Below are positions 44,201 to 55,587 of a stretch of DNA of 64,000 nt, piece by piece (within the stretch, counting starts at the first letter, position 1; the number at the start of each line of letters is the position of its first letter). A program made the position numbers and the translations under genes. Source of the DNA: Chara braunii. Its lineage: Eukaryota; Streptophyta; Charophyceae; Charales; Characeae. The stretch is taken from assembly GCA_003427395.1 (NCBI GenBank), contig BFEA01000030.1, positions 3,826,062 to 3,890,061 on the forward strand, in the 5' to 3' direction. Below the pieces are notes generated by a model. It worked only from the letters and a program-made list of their open reading frames with translations. It ran no database searches and was not told the origin of the DNA.

Positions 44201-44960
44201 AAAAACTCTGTTTACTTCCTTAGTGTGCCAATTGCACTGCCATATTAATGATTGCCAATCGGTGCACTCACCAACCTTTTAGTACGTGGTCCCTTCAGGA
44301 TGCAGTTCATTTTCATGGGTGTAACATAACTTGACATCTATCTGCGTTGGCACATCAGATCATCATAACTATTACCTTCCAATTATTTTCAAGGTGATGG
44401 AAAATCCAAATCTCATATGGACAAAATTGTCAAAATTGGGAATGGAAGTTTTATGTCATGTCCAAATTTCATCACCCTTCTTACACGACCCATTTATTGT
44501 GCAACCATTTCCGAACCCATTTATAGAATCGAGCATGCGCATAGGGTGTATAGCAAATATCAGATTAAGGTTTTAAAACCTTGCTTTTTCAATCAAATGC
44601 ACACCCTCCATTACAAATACCGAAAGTTCTCATATCGGATAACAATTTCACATGATGATATGATATAAAGTTTTCTTATTTGTAACTCCTAATATTTCTC
44701 ATATTTTTATTGATGTGTTTTCTCCCACCTGTTATTTCATTGGGTAGAAACAAGGTTTTTTTTTTTTTTTTTTTTCAAATGAACATTTTCTTTATAAAAG
44801 CCGGGCATTGGGCCCCGCATATCTTTTGCCTCTAGAAGTTGAGGTAACTCCTTTTAAATCCTAATGACTTGCATTTTATTTTAATATATAATTCATTAAT
44901 TGACATCCTTCAAACCGAGTCACACACTCCATTGCACATGGGGAAAGCGAATGAAGTCAG
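44200..44960. other. AT-rich intergenic region
   Basis: I see no recognisable gene or repeat, only a T run at 44,757-44,775 and a few short ORFs. Confidence 0.5.
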
Positions 44961-44963
44961 ATG

Positions 44964-45174
44964 CTAGGCTATCAGCCGATCCGCCCGCGACCCCGGTGAC
45001 CATTCCGTGCAGGAAACAGGGAAGGTCTGACCCAAAAAAAAAAAGAAAAAAAAAAAAGGTGTAAAAAACCAAAAAATCCCAAAATTCTCAAAACTATGTT
45101 TATTTTTATTTTCACTTTTTTTTAACTTTTTCTGCCCGGCCGGGCAAGTGACCCCGGGCCACTCTGGTAGCCCA
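44964..45174. mobile_element. 211-bp TIR element, CTAGGCTACCAG family
   Basis: The left end CTAGGCTATCAG and the right end CTGGTAGCCCAG are inverse over 12 bp with two mismatches. The right subterminal block GGCAAGTGACCCCGGGCCAC matches, inverted, the left end at 57,946. The centre is A/T-rich and noncoding. Confidence 0.5.
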
Positions 45175-45239
45175 GTTCGGAATGAAATTTTGACAAAACC
45201 GAAAGAGGATACATCCCCCCTCCACAGGACGCCCTTAGA

Positions 45240-45445
45240 CACACATTCTCAAAACAATTTTCGCAAAAAACGTGCATGCGATAGCAAGCGTAAAAAACAC
45301 TAGGCATAGACCTGTTCTCAAAAGAATTTTGGCTTCAAACACTGGCACGCCTTCCAAAACATCAGCATAGGAAACAAAAAAAACACTAGGCATAGACCCG
45401 TTCTCAAAAGTATTTTAGCTTCAAACAGTGGCATGCCTTCCAAAT
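45240..45445. repeat. ~85-bp tandem repeat
   Basis: AAAAAACACTAGGCATAGAC with CGTTCTCAAAAG occurs at about 45,293 and 45,381, followed in each copy by CTTCAAACA...GGCA-GCCTTCCAAA. A more diverged unit precedes them. Confidence 0.8.
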
Positions 45446-45477
45446 CATCAGCAGCCCTACCTACGTACACGCAGTTC

Positions 45478-46440
45478 AGAGGGAGGTGCAATTGGCGGTG
45501 TGATCAGCCAAGGGGTTATCATGCTACTCTACAAGAAAGTGGAGAAAGGCGACATCAGAAACTAGAGCTCAATGACACTCCTCCCCCCCCCCTCTCATAC
45601 GAGACAGTCTCCAAAGCCCTCACTCACCAGCTGATCCCACACATAAATCACCTACCTAGTCTTATAAGACGAGACCAACTTCATGCCGCAAAGGAAATTA
45701 GAGAACAATGTCCCAGGCAGCACCACAAGGGAGGCACAATCCCCTTCTTGGACATCGAGAAGGCCTATGACCATGTGAATTCGAACTTCATAGACTACTG
45801 CCTGCAAATTGGGAGACAGTTTCAGATTGTGGATACCGTCATCAACAAAACGTTTACCAGACACTTGTCCTCTCCTCTCACCCTGCAGCGAGCAGCCAAG
45901 GGTACCCATGCTGCCCCTCCTCTCTTTGCGCTGGTCATGGAGGCAGTGGCAGCAAACCCAACTATGGAACGTATAGACCCCTCGGAATTGCCTCCCGATA
46001 TGGTGCTGGTTTCTTTCCTGTTCAGCTACGACCTCACAGTCCTCGTTCGAAGCTCAGCTGCTTCCGTTAAACCGCTAACATACACCATCCAAACCATGGC
46101 GGTCACAGCGGACATGATGGTGAACTGGGGCACAAAGACAGCGGGTTGGTGGCAATCCCCACAAGACACCCTTCCACCACATCTGCCACCGATCACTAGC
46201 TCCTCAGAGAAGGAGACATCCGAATCCTCATGTTTCGCCTGATGGCCATGAGCCATTCCACAGACCATGCAGAGGGTCTGGTCTGCTCCAAAAATTGGCT
46301 CCATGGGATGCTCTTCACGCGGCATGATCCAAACAGCGCTCCAAAATGGGCACGATGGTATGGTCTCCACACATTGCTGATAATGTAGGATGCTGGTTCC
46401 TTGCCACGATTTGGTACAAAATGGGCTTTTGGGAAGCCCC
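45478..46440 (+). pseudogene. LINE-type reverse transcriptase relic
   Basis: The region before 45,585 encodes GVISQGVIMLLYKK and EKGDIRN in one frame, the usual entry to the RT of L1-like plant LINEs. It shifts frame at about 45,580 into the 45,433-46,242 ORF. There SKALTHQL, FLDIEKAYDHVN (from 45,745) and GTHAAPPLFALVMEA (from 45,901) follow LINE RT order. The catalytic FADD box is changed to FSYDLT (about 46,019), so one metal-binding Asp is lost. Downstream a further frame change leads to ILMFRLMAMS. Frameshifts plus a dead active site make this a nonfunctional copy. The endonuclease and 3' tail were not found. Confidence 0.8.
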
Positions 46441-46691
46441 TAAAAAAAACAGGTCACACATCTGCGAGCAGCGCTGTCGGCAAAAAGGGTGGTACCTTGA
46501 AAATATATGTCTCAGCCAAAGAGAGTGGGCGGCTGGAAATATTTCCCACCTGAATATACATTCTCTTCGAATACAACATGTGCATTCTATTCAGCTATCC
46601 CCAACTTACAACTACAAACACATAACAGTTCTATTCTTTTTTTTTTCCCAATTTTTGGCACTTCCATAAAATGCATATGCCTCCCTCATGA

Positions 46692-46860
46692 TTTAAAGCA
46701 CCAGTACTTCGCCCCGCTTTTCTGTTTCCGACCGGCGACCGTAAACCAGCATGGGCCTTCCTTATGGCTGGCAACACCTTTCATCTTCGTCCAGAACCCT
46801 GACCGCCAAAGGATGCAGCCGCATCTCCAAAAATAGCTGGGAAACGTACTGGTGGGGTAT
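46692..46860. mobile_element. 169-bp TTAA-family MITE, diverged
   Basis: The left end is TTAAAGCACCAGTACTTCG and the right end is ATAGCTGGGAAACGTACTGG with TGGGGTAT. TTAA survives only on the left. Confidence 0.5.
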
Positions 46861-49620
46861 AAGAAGCATCCAGTTCACCGACTGTGAAATGTACTGTTGG
46901 GATATAAGAACTATCAGTTCACCCAATGTGAAATGCCCCGGCTGTTGCCTAGGAGGGACGATTTCAGGCTAGGAGAGCCCATGAGGAAATCAGCCATTTG
47001 GCTTTTGCTCCACCTTGTTACGGCCCCAAGACAGATGGTAATCTCATGTGAAGGCCGGACACTCTACAACCTCCGAAGTTAATAATCAAACATCAATGGC
47101 GAGCAAAGAGAGAGAATACTCGTAACTTGCTTTTTCTCCCTCTCGAAGTTAATTATCAAACACCAATGGCTGGCACTTCTGTTACATGAAAATTAGCATT
47201 TTTTTATTTATTTTTTTAAATTTGATTTCCATACCCTACAAATTTAGATGTTTCGAATTAAAGGCCACCAACCATCAGGGCAGGTAGCCCAATACGACAC
47301 TGCCAGGCTGCTGCCTTTAATTCTGTTAGACCCAACCAAAGATTTGATTGGTAGCAGGTTCAGACAGCCGCTTGCAGAACAAAGTCAATGTCACTGGGAA
47401 TTTTACTCCAACATCAACTCCAGCCTACACATTCATGCGCGGGGGAGGATATGATGCACCCAATGATCTCTCGGTAGACCCGTCAACAGACCCCTCTTAG
47501 TTTATCACAATGACTTCGAGGGGGGGGGGGGGGGCGCGAGTCACGTCCTACAACCCTACTAGCGAATATACTTTTCAGCACTCAGAAACTGACAACAGGA
47601 TGCGAAGCGATTTGTGGCAAAGAGAGTTTCAGAACTGCATTCTTCTCCGTAGCTGTATGTGAAGAAAATGCATGCGACACACATATCAACAAAACTGATT
47701 CTCCACTCTTCTGAAAGCGAAGACCACTTTTGCGACGGAAAGAACATACATTTCTTCAACAGAGTCCATTGCCAGAGTCAATCGCTTCATGAACTATTTC
47801 GTCGTTTCATTGGGTGATGATCAGCAGCAGTTCACCAACGGCAGTCATTCGCTCCATGTTTTCTTACTCTGCTTCCTCCTCTGAAGTCTCTCTCGTCCGT
47901 CTACCTCACTCATGCAATGTTTGATCCCCGGGGCCAACTTCTCTTCCTTTCCCCATGTCCTATGCCTTCTCTCCGCACACTCATACCCTGTCCCCCTGAA
48001 GTAAACGTAAAGTCCCTTTCCCTTCCGCAACATACCTTCTGCCCCCTTGCTCGAACGCAAGGTCATAACACTCTCCCCCCCCCCCACCGTCCTCTCCCCC
48101 CCTGAAGTAAACGTAAGGTCCTCTTCCTTTCCGCAACCTTCTTCCCCCTTCATCGAACGCAAGGTCATAACGCCCTCCCCCGCCCGTCCACAAACTTCAT
48201 CCCTTTTACCCCTAAATAGAACGCACCCTCATTATTGCTGTGTGCCCCAAAGACAGGCATATCAACGAATGACTGTCTGTCTGTCGCATTCAGGGGAAGG
48301 CCCTAGTTCTCCTGCCTGGCTACATTTACTCGCTGCAAGCCATAAGCCGAAATATGAGTCCCCCTCTTCTTCTCCTCTGGCTTGCTCCTCGATGCAATGC
48401 CTCCTCAGACATTGTCCACCTGTCTCTGTTCCCACACAACCACCCTGATATTCGTGCACCTCCTCACCTCTCTTATAACCGTGTATATCCGTCCCGCTTT
48501 ACCTCTCTAGAATGAAGGAAAATGCCTGCCATTCAGAGTTCCGCACGCATCCCCATCTGCAATTATAGTAAAGAAAAACACACTCGTCTCATTGTTTTCG
48601 AGTACAGTGAAGGGTTTTGTGCCCTCGTTTCCCGAACTGGTTCATGCATTAAATCACATCCCTCTACCTCTGCTCCCATACAACCACCCTCATACGTGCA
48701 CCTCCTCACCTCTCTTAACTATGTATATCCTTTCCGCTTTCAAAACACACTCGGTTCGTTGTTTGTCGAGTACGGTGAAGCATTTTGTGCGCTCACTACC
48801 AGCGGGACCCTTGTTCATGCGTTAAATCACACCCACCCCTCTATCTGGATCGTCAGAGCCAGTTGTCAGAGGCTCTCCATGACACCGATCGACGGATCCC
48901 AGCTGTTTAGAACAATCCCTACAGTTCCGGATCGTGCACTGTGACATCTGTTAAAATTGAGAAATGATAAAAATTAAAATAAAATAAAATAATGAATGAT
49001 AGTATTCCGAAAAAAAAAAACACTGATTTCGAGAAAAGAAATTCCTATGGTGTGACAGTCGTATAAGAAAAGACCATATTCTTATTTATTCATATACTTA
49101 TTTATGCATACACTTATTTGATTGTGTATGTCCATTTATTTTAGTACATTTTCACCGCGGCACAGATTCATTTGGAGACGATACCAAACCAAGATGCTCT
49201 TCTGGTTCGGTCAGATTCATAACGATTTTGTCGCTCAACCAATCGCCGACAATGTGACGCGAAAAAAAAAACAAAAAAAACTGAACCTTCAAAAACAAAA
49301 AAAAACGAACCTTCTGGCGGGTGCTACTGTTCCATTACTAATTAAGTCGGTCGAAGTAAAAAAGTCAAAACCTGCAGGCTACAAAAGGCCTTCTGCCTTC
49401 ATCTGTTTACACTGTGCAGGGTCTTGTATGGGGGCTGTAATCGTGTGGGTGTGGGGTGTGTGGGGTTAAGGTGTAGTGGTGTTAGCAGTGTGGATATTGT
49501 TGGTGTGGGGGTTGGGGGTATGGGTGTTAGCAGTGTGGATATTGTTGGTGTGGGGGGTTGGGGGTACGGGAGTAACAAGGTATAGGGTTAGGAGTTGTAC
49601 GGTGGTGACCTGCAATCACC
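46861..49620. other. Intergenic with several tandem repeats
   Basis: A G run lies at 47,521-47,535. A ~113-bp duplication (CCTGAAGTAAACGTAA...CGAACGCAAGGTCATAAC) occurs at 47,995 and 48,102. A ~200-bp duplication (ACAACCACCCT...GTGCACCTCCTCACCTCTCTTA, and GAGTACRGTGAAG...TTTTGTG) spans 48,430-48,840. GTGTTAGCAGTGTGGATATTGTTGGTGTGG is duplicated near 49,482 and 49,528 in a GT-rich block. No gene is recognised. Confidence 0.5.
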
Positions 49621-49621
49621 A

Positions 49622-49726
49622 CCGTCTTCAATCCGAATAGAACGCCTGGTCATTATAGCTGTATTCATAGCAAAGTTCATCACAGATGCAGCTATAACGA
49701 CCGGGCGGTCTATTCGAGTGAAGACC
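49622..49726. mobile_element. 105-bp hairpin MITE, copy 1
   Basis: GTCTTCAATCCGAATAGAAC with GCCTGGTCATTATAGCTG (49,624-49,661) is inverted at 49,688-49,724 with about five mismatches. It leaves a ~26-bp loop. A closely related copy is at 51,203. Confidence 0.75.
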
Positions 49727-49968
49727 GTAGCAATTGCAACTTCATGTTCTCAAGTTGACGAGGACGACGAGATATCCACGATGCTCATCCCGACAGATGA
49801 GGGCGAGTAGATTGTTTTTGTATGTAAGGGGTAGTAATACATACCACGAAGTCTTAACGCGAAACATAACGATGGACAAGAGCGTCGGAGGAGCGATCTT
49901 ACTATGTCCAATTCGAAAACTTCCATGCTGTACTGAAAGTACCACCTCATCCTTATGTGTACGGCGAG

Positions 49969-50090
49969 TGTACATGTAAATGTACCCGAATCAGTACGTG
50001 GACGTGATCCCGTGTCAGTACATGCGCATGATCCCCGGGCAGTACATGTACATGAACCCGGGTTTTGTGACTGCCCGAGAGGTACATGCA
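49969..50090. repeat. 24-bp tandem repeat, about four copies
   Basis: The unit AGTACATGCGCATGATCCCC varies between copies but keeps a GTAC...CATG...CCC pattern. One unit contains the palindrome AGTACATGTACATG. It stays open in frame over several copies, probably because the 24-bp period is a multiple of three. Confidence 0.75.
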
Positions 50091-51202
50091 TGAGAACTTC
50101 CGTTGTTTATCCGCAAGATGAGGGGAAGCAACCAACCTAACCTACGTATTCTTCTACCTTATGTTCGACATTAAGAAGGCGCTGCGCAATTAGACGCTGC
50201 GCGCTTCGACAAGCGATTGAACAATTTGCCAGGAAGACCGTTTGGATATGAGGGTGGGCCGGACCCACTGGAAACCGTGCTTCGAAATTCGTTTTTGCTG
50301 GACTTCTCCTCTTTCCCAGTGGCTGGACAAGTAGGTGGGTGCCATTAAGGCGGGTCCGGAGAGAGGCCCCTGATAAGAGAAAATGTCAGGTGCGCTTCTT
50401 GGCTGCAACCTGCGTCAGAGCAATGCATGCGCGCTTCTTCTGTGAGCTCCCATGCATGCGGATGTATATGAACACATTTGTTGACACGTTCCATAGTCCA
50501 AATTCCCAATCTGACGGAAGGAGGGCCGTGTGCTTCATCGAACTCTTGCACGGATGGTCCGGAGAGGAGCGATTGTCCGACTATTCCACACACTGCTTAT
50601 GCCCTATCTAGCCCAATGATTATACTGCTCATACCCTCTATCTATCTATTGGGTCGTTCGTTGGTCGGAGTCCAACCTAGGGATTCTGTTCTGTGTTCAA
50701 AATCTTATACAGTCGACCGACATTCTATCTTTTTTCTGACCTAATTCTAATTAGATGATTAGACTAGAGACGATGCACAGGCGTTTTGTTGCCTGCCTCG
50801 AGAAGCAAAAAACAGGCTACGTATGGCCGCCTCTGTTAGTCATCGTTCTCCTCTCTACTCTACTTCTGAAGCAGAAGTCTTATGCCTGGAAGCCTGTGTT
50901 TATCGTTCTTCTCATCGTTCTGCAACTGCAACGACGATGACGGCAAGTCTAGTCCCCCAGCATCAATTCTCTCCACGTGTTGCTCTCTACCGTCCCCCTC
51001 CTCACTCCTGTCCATATCCCGATCGACGTACTATACGCAGCTCGAGATCTTGCGGCTATGACGGTCGCGATTCCGTCACTGAAGCCGCTGCCTTCATCAT
51101 ATCCGTTGCACGTATAAATTGTAATATACAGAAAAGGAACAAGACGGAAGTACGAGAAAATGCAAAATAGGTCAGTGAGCCGTGATTGAGCAAGCAATCC
51201 GC

Positions 51203-51307
51203 TTCCACGGTCTTTACCCGAATAGAACGTCCAGTCATTATCGCAGTATCTGGACTGGAAGTTGCACCAAATTCAGCTGTAATGACCGGAAGTTCTATTC
51301 GGATAAA
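51203..51307. mobile_element. 105-bp hairpin MITE, copy 2
   Basis: GTCTTTACCCGAATAGAACG (51,210-51,229) pairs with CTTCTATTCGGATAAAGAC-type sequence (about 51,288-51,306). Inner arms CAGTCATTATCGC and AGCTGTAATGACCG also pair. It is the same family as 49,622 with a different loop. Confidence 0.75.
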
Positions 51308-51410
51308 GACAGTAGTAGGTCGCACAGGCAAGCGACAACCACGAGGCGTCAAAAAGTGCAGCGATTGTGATGGCGGGACTATTCCTTTTGAAACTGGACA
51401 GACTACATCC

Positions 51411-51620
51411 CAATAGATTTTCCCGCCAAATCTTCCCAATAGATTTTCCCGCCAAATTTTCCCAATAGATTTTCCCGCCAAATCTTCTCTTCCAATTCGC
51501 ACGGAGACTTCGCAGCGATGTCATTTTCAACACGTTGTGTAATCAATCTCATTCCCGCCAAATCTTCTCTTACAATCCGCACGAAGACTTCGCCGCGATG
51601 TCGTTTTCAACACGTTGACG
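51411..51620. promoter_or_regulatory. Array of E2F-type sites in 26-bp and 83-bp repeats
   Basis: A 26-bp unit starts at 51,411, 51,437 and 51,463, each with TTTTCCCGCCAAA. A fourth CATTCCCGCCAAA is at 51,550. TTTCCCGCCAAA, inverse TTTGGCGGGAAA, is a textbook E2F/DP binding sequence (WTTSSCSS). An 83-bp duplication (TCTTCTCTTCCAATTCGCAC...) follows each end. No gene is recognised close by, so function is unproven and the array may be a simple minisatellite. Confidence 0.55.
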
Positions 51621-52324
51621 AGTGACCAATCAGTAATCAGTCTTTTGACTCCGTGATCTCTTCTTCCTCCGCATACCGTCCGACCACTCCGCTCGAAATT
51701 TACGTTGAGCTGCAGGCTGGCGATTCAGACGGAAGGATCTGACTAAGTAACATTCTCGCGAGCGAAGCTTCTCTACAGACTTCTTTTCTATTTTGCCTGT
51801 GCGAATGACATCTATACAAATTGTTAAAACCTTTATGACAAACTCGTTTAAGCAAATGGGAATTCGTTATATCGTCTTCCCAAACTCCTCAACGCGTCTA
51901 AATTGATAAAACCTTTACGCACAAAATTCTCATCATTCCAATTAGCGTCATCTATCTTCTGCCGAAATCGGTTCACATTACGGCCAACAACGAAACGTTA
52001 GATCCGTTTCACAAATAGAAACGAACGAAAATTCGTTGAATCGTTTTCATGAACCCTAATTTCCCCTATATTTTTGATACACCTCTATGTCGAAATTACC
52101 ATCACTTTTTTCCGAAAACGTTTAGCCTCTTCGAAAACGTTTTTCCTGCTGAAATCGGCTTTCACATAAAGGATTAACAGGAAAATTTCGAGCTTACGAA
52201 TATGATTTGATACCAGTAAAATATTATGCATTTATTTAAATCAGTTCACATCCGTTCAACCGATCAAAGGAGTAAGAGAACAAGGCCTCGACTGTCGTCC
52301 TCGACGTACGAGCAAGAGACCTAT
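51621..52324. other. AT-rich intergenic region
   Basis: TTTATTTAAATC- and CGAAAACGTTT-type short repeats occur, but no gene or clear element is seen. Confidence 0.45.
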
Positions 52325-52497
52325 CAAACAATTCAGCTGAATTCTTCTCTAAATTTCACCTTTCACTTAACACCTATTTAGAGAAGTTGGCCCGGTATAT
52401 AGGTTTAGTAACTAAAATAGGTATTAAGTGAAAGGGGAAATTTAGAAAAGAATGAAGCGGAATTGTTTCCTAGTAACTAAACCTATATACCGGGCAC
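52325..52497. repeat. Second interleaved inverted-repeat locus A-B-A'-B'
   Basis: A (52,325-52,380) is inverted at A' (52,413-52,468), about 80% over 56 bp. B (GCCCGGTATATAGGTTTAGT, 52,389-52,412) is inverted at B' (52,471-52,495), nearly perfect. The layout equals that at 43,886-44,197: a B/B' TIR pair encloses A', and A lies just outside to the left. Confidence 0.85.
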
Positions 52498-52499
52498 CC

Positions 52500-54385
52500 C
52501 TTCGCAAGGCTAGCTGCATCCCACAATTAAGAACATGCATATTGCCCCGCGCCCTAATTCGGCAGTGGTCAGGCAGTAGGGTTGGGCCGTCGCCGGTGCG
52601 GAGGGAGTGGGGACCGTCAACACAAAGACCGAGCATACAGCGCAACCCTCCGCCCCCCTCCCCTGCTTTATAAAAAGGGGTCGAGCAAAAGATAAGTACA
52701 ACACCATAGAACCAAACAAATGGTAGCATCCTACCGGATGCTAAATAAGTAACCTACGGTTTACCTATCGTAACATATACAGGAAAGAACCCATTATTCC
52801 TTCGCAAAAAGCACACGTGCAAAACTCGACAGCACGATTTTCCTTTCGGAATAATAACTTCGACGTTCGATACTCCTCTCCAACAGCCTCGTGCGGTCCT
52901 ACCGGTGCTTTTCGAACGGAAATCGTCAGGTCCTACTAGACGGAACCCAATAAGGCAGGACGGCTTCGGTTCAAAAAAAGCCCCCGAAGTCGTGGACAAG
53001 AACGCCAAAGTTGCACCCCAAAGAGGTAAATCAGTACGGCAGAATAAGATTCCGACACCTGTCCTGCGCCTGTCCAGCATAATAGTACAAACATTCCACC
53101 GAACACAACAGCCTCGTTACCGTATAAGACGGAAGAGCACTCGTTATTACAAGAGTGGATTCTGTTCGAGAAGAGACAGTATAGTGAGGACGATGCCTCA
53201 CCGTGACTACCTGTCTCCCACTGAAAATTACACAACCTCATCATGCCCGTATCGGACCGGAGAGTCAGCTTGTTTACATTCATTAAATGGGTACATTGTG
53301 CTCGTAGAGAGACTGGTAAGAACACTGCCTCTCCTAAAGTCCGACGCCTCTCCGTTACTACGATCTTCCGCGAAATACAACACTCCCTCATCATGTCCGT
53401 ATCGTACCCGTAAGTCGGATTGTATACATTCATTACGCGAGCGCATTGTGTTCGGAGGCAGCCAGTAACGAGTTCAATGGCTTTCCATTAGAGAGAACGA
53501 CGCCTCTGCGTTAGCAAGTCCGATGCCTCTCAGTTAGTCAGTCCGATGCCTCTCCGTTAGTCAGTCCGATGCTTGACGCTACGTAACAAAACCGCAAAGC
53601 CCTCTCAACGATGTAAAGAAGGAAAATGCCACTTAACCAAAACGATGAGCTTGCAACATGAGATGTGATGAAAGAGGAAAAGGAAAAGATCCACGTGCTA
53701 CACACGTGCTACACTAAAGCTCGCGTGAGGGGATCCATTCCTGAACATGCCTTGTATCCATTCACGATTTTCCTCGCTTTGGAGCAACGAAGCCAACATT
53801 CCAGAAACCGTGACCGAAACGCATTTTCAAACCGAAAGAGTGTCTGCGCCCTAATTTTCCCTTTCTGAAATTCTCTTAAAAACTCCGACGTCCTCGATTA
53901 AAAACTCCGACGTCCTCATAATCGATTCAATTAGGGCCTCACGGGACTCATTTTGGCTACAGTACCATTCGCCGCTAAACTCCTCCCATTATAACAAAAT
54001 CTCACATTACCTCCGATGCTTCCATTCAAGCTAATGTCGTGACAGAAAGCATGCAAGCAGTCGTAAGAAAAAGAAAATTCCCCCCGAAAGACATTGCACA
54101 TTCAAAACCTAAAACGTTTAATCCTGACCCCAACAGAGTAATCAGGAAGGTCATTCCCACATTTACGTCTTGCAAATGATACCGAACAGAATATTCAGAA
54201 ACAACAGTTGAATGTGAAAAACCCAATTCACACCAAACATCAGGATCGAAGTACAGAACGACGGAGGACACTCGCAGATGACATAAAATCGACAGGCTCA
54301 ACGTATTAACAGAAAGGACGACGGCCACGAGAGAACATAATAAGGCAGAGGCTCCAGGTACTTATCTGGTTGCATTTCGATTTCA
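52500..54385. other. Intergenic with tandem repeats
   Basis: A ~148-bp duplication (CTCATCATGCCCGTATCG and CTCATCATGTCCGTATCG, 53,235 and 53,388) spans 53,190-53,465. AGTCCGATGCCTCTC-type 23-bp units follow at 53,515-53,575. GTCGGAATC-rich flanks and a repeated AAAAACTCCGACGTCCTC (53,879 and 53,900) are also seen. No gene is recognised. Confidence 0.5.
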
Positions 54386-54389
54386 ACAG

Positions 54390-54840
54390 CGGGAAAAGAC
54401 CACATAGTCATGAGAAAAGACTACATCACAGATAGGAGAAAAAATAACAGAGTCCGGAGAAAGAGCACCATGGTCCAACAAAAGAGCCCCAGAGTCGAGG
54501 GAAAGAACAAAGTCATACCGCACAACAGCAGAGTCAGGAAGTAAAAAAAACATAGTCAAGGAACACAACAGCAGAATCATGGGAAAAAACACCAAGAGGA
54601 AAGAACAACAGAGCGAGGGGAAAGAAGATAAGGGTTCGGGGAAAGACGGCCACCACACTCAGGTGAAAAAGCACCACAAGAGTCCGGGAAATGACGGCAC
54701 AAAAATCAGGGAAAAGAAACCCGTCAGAGTCAGGGTAAAAAAAACAACCGGAGTCAGAGAAGAGAAACCCACCAGAGTCAGGGTCAGGGGGAAAAAAAAC
54801 ACCAGAGTTTAGGGAAGGAACACCAGAGTCAAGTTCGGGA
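54390..54840. repeat. ~21-bp minisatellite (CAGAGTCAGGGGAAA)
   Basis: About 20 degenerate units of the type AGAGTC-GGGGAAA-AACAC follow one another. A similar AGTCACAGTC / AAAGTCACATTCC pattern on the minus strand occurs at 63,190-63,400, close to the Ty3/Gypsy relic. Confidence 0.75.
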
Positions 54841-55587
54841 TAATTCCCAAGGGATCGACTTTGTAAACCTGGAACAGAAAACTTTTAACGAAACGAAACA
54901 TGCCAGGGCACTCTCAAAACTTGGCAAAACATGATGATAAAGATTATCACTCTGCGCACGCTACGCCATGAAATTCTTTTGTCCTGCTCCTCTTGCATGA
55001 TTAACAAGACCGTCACAAAGAAGTCCCGCTCTGCTTGCGTAATTCACCAACCCTCAAACGAGTTACAAACCCTAAATGCCGGTCTCTTTTGATGTGGCCC
55101 TAAAACCGCCCGCCGAGAGTCAACACCCAGGATGAGAATCTGCAAAACCTAGCTACGCCATCCGCTTCACTCTTGGCACCAAGAACCACTCCATCCCCAC
55201 CATCCTCCCCGTTCCTTCAACCCATACCCCACGCATGCTCACCAACCATTCATTCACCCTACCGGCCGCCGGCGAATATGAACGTCCCCGTTTCCAACAG
55301 CATAACTCCCGCGATAGAAGAACACCGCACGGATTCCAGAGTCTTCTTCCCCCCCTCCTAGACACGCGAGCTGCTGCAGAGATAAACCCATTCCGACAGT
55401 GGCTTGTGTTAACTAGCCAGGGGAATTAAGAACGGCGAAATACCGTATTCCGCTCACGGGAAACGTCTGCTTGTCCAGAAATACACGGGGTTCCTGTTAC
55501 GTTCCTCCGTTAAAACCACAGTTCAGACACGGTGCGACTGTTCCCTCGCCCAGGGAATAGCTCGTTTTGAAGCGAATAGGTCAGCGT

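Noticed and set aside
43681-44223. Conserved gene on both strands (GYCSAVEEI)
   Set aside because: The shared peptide results from an inverted duplication of the DNA, not from two genes.
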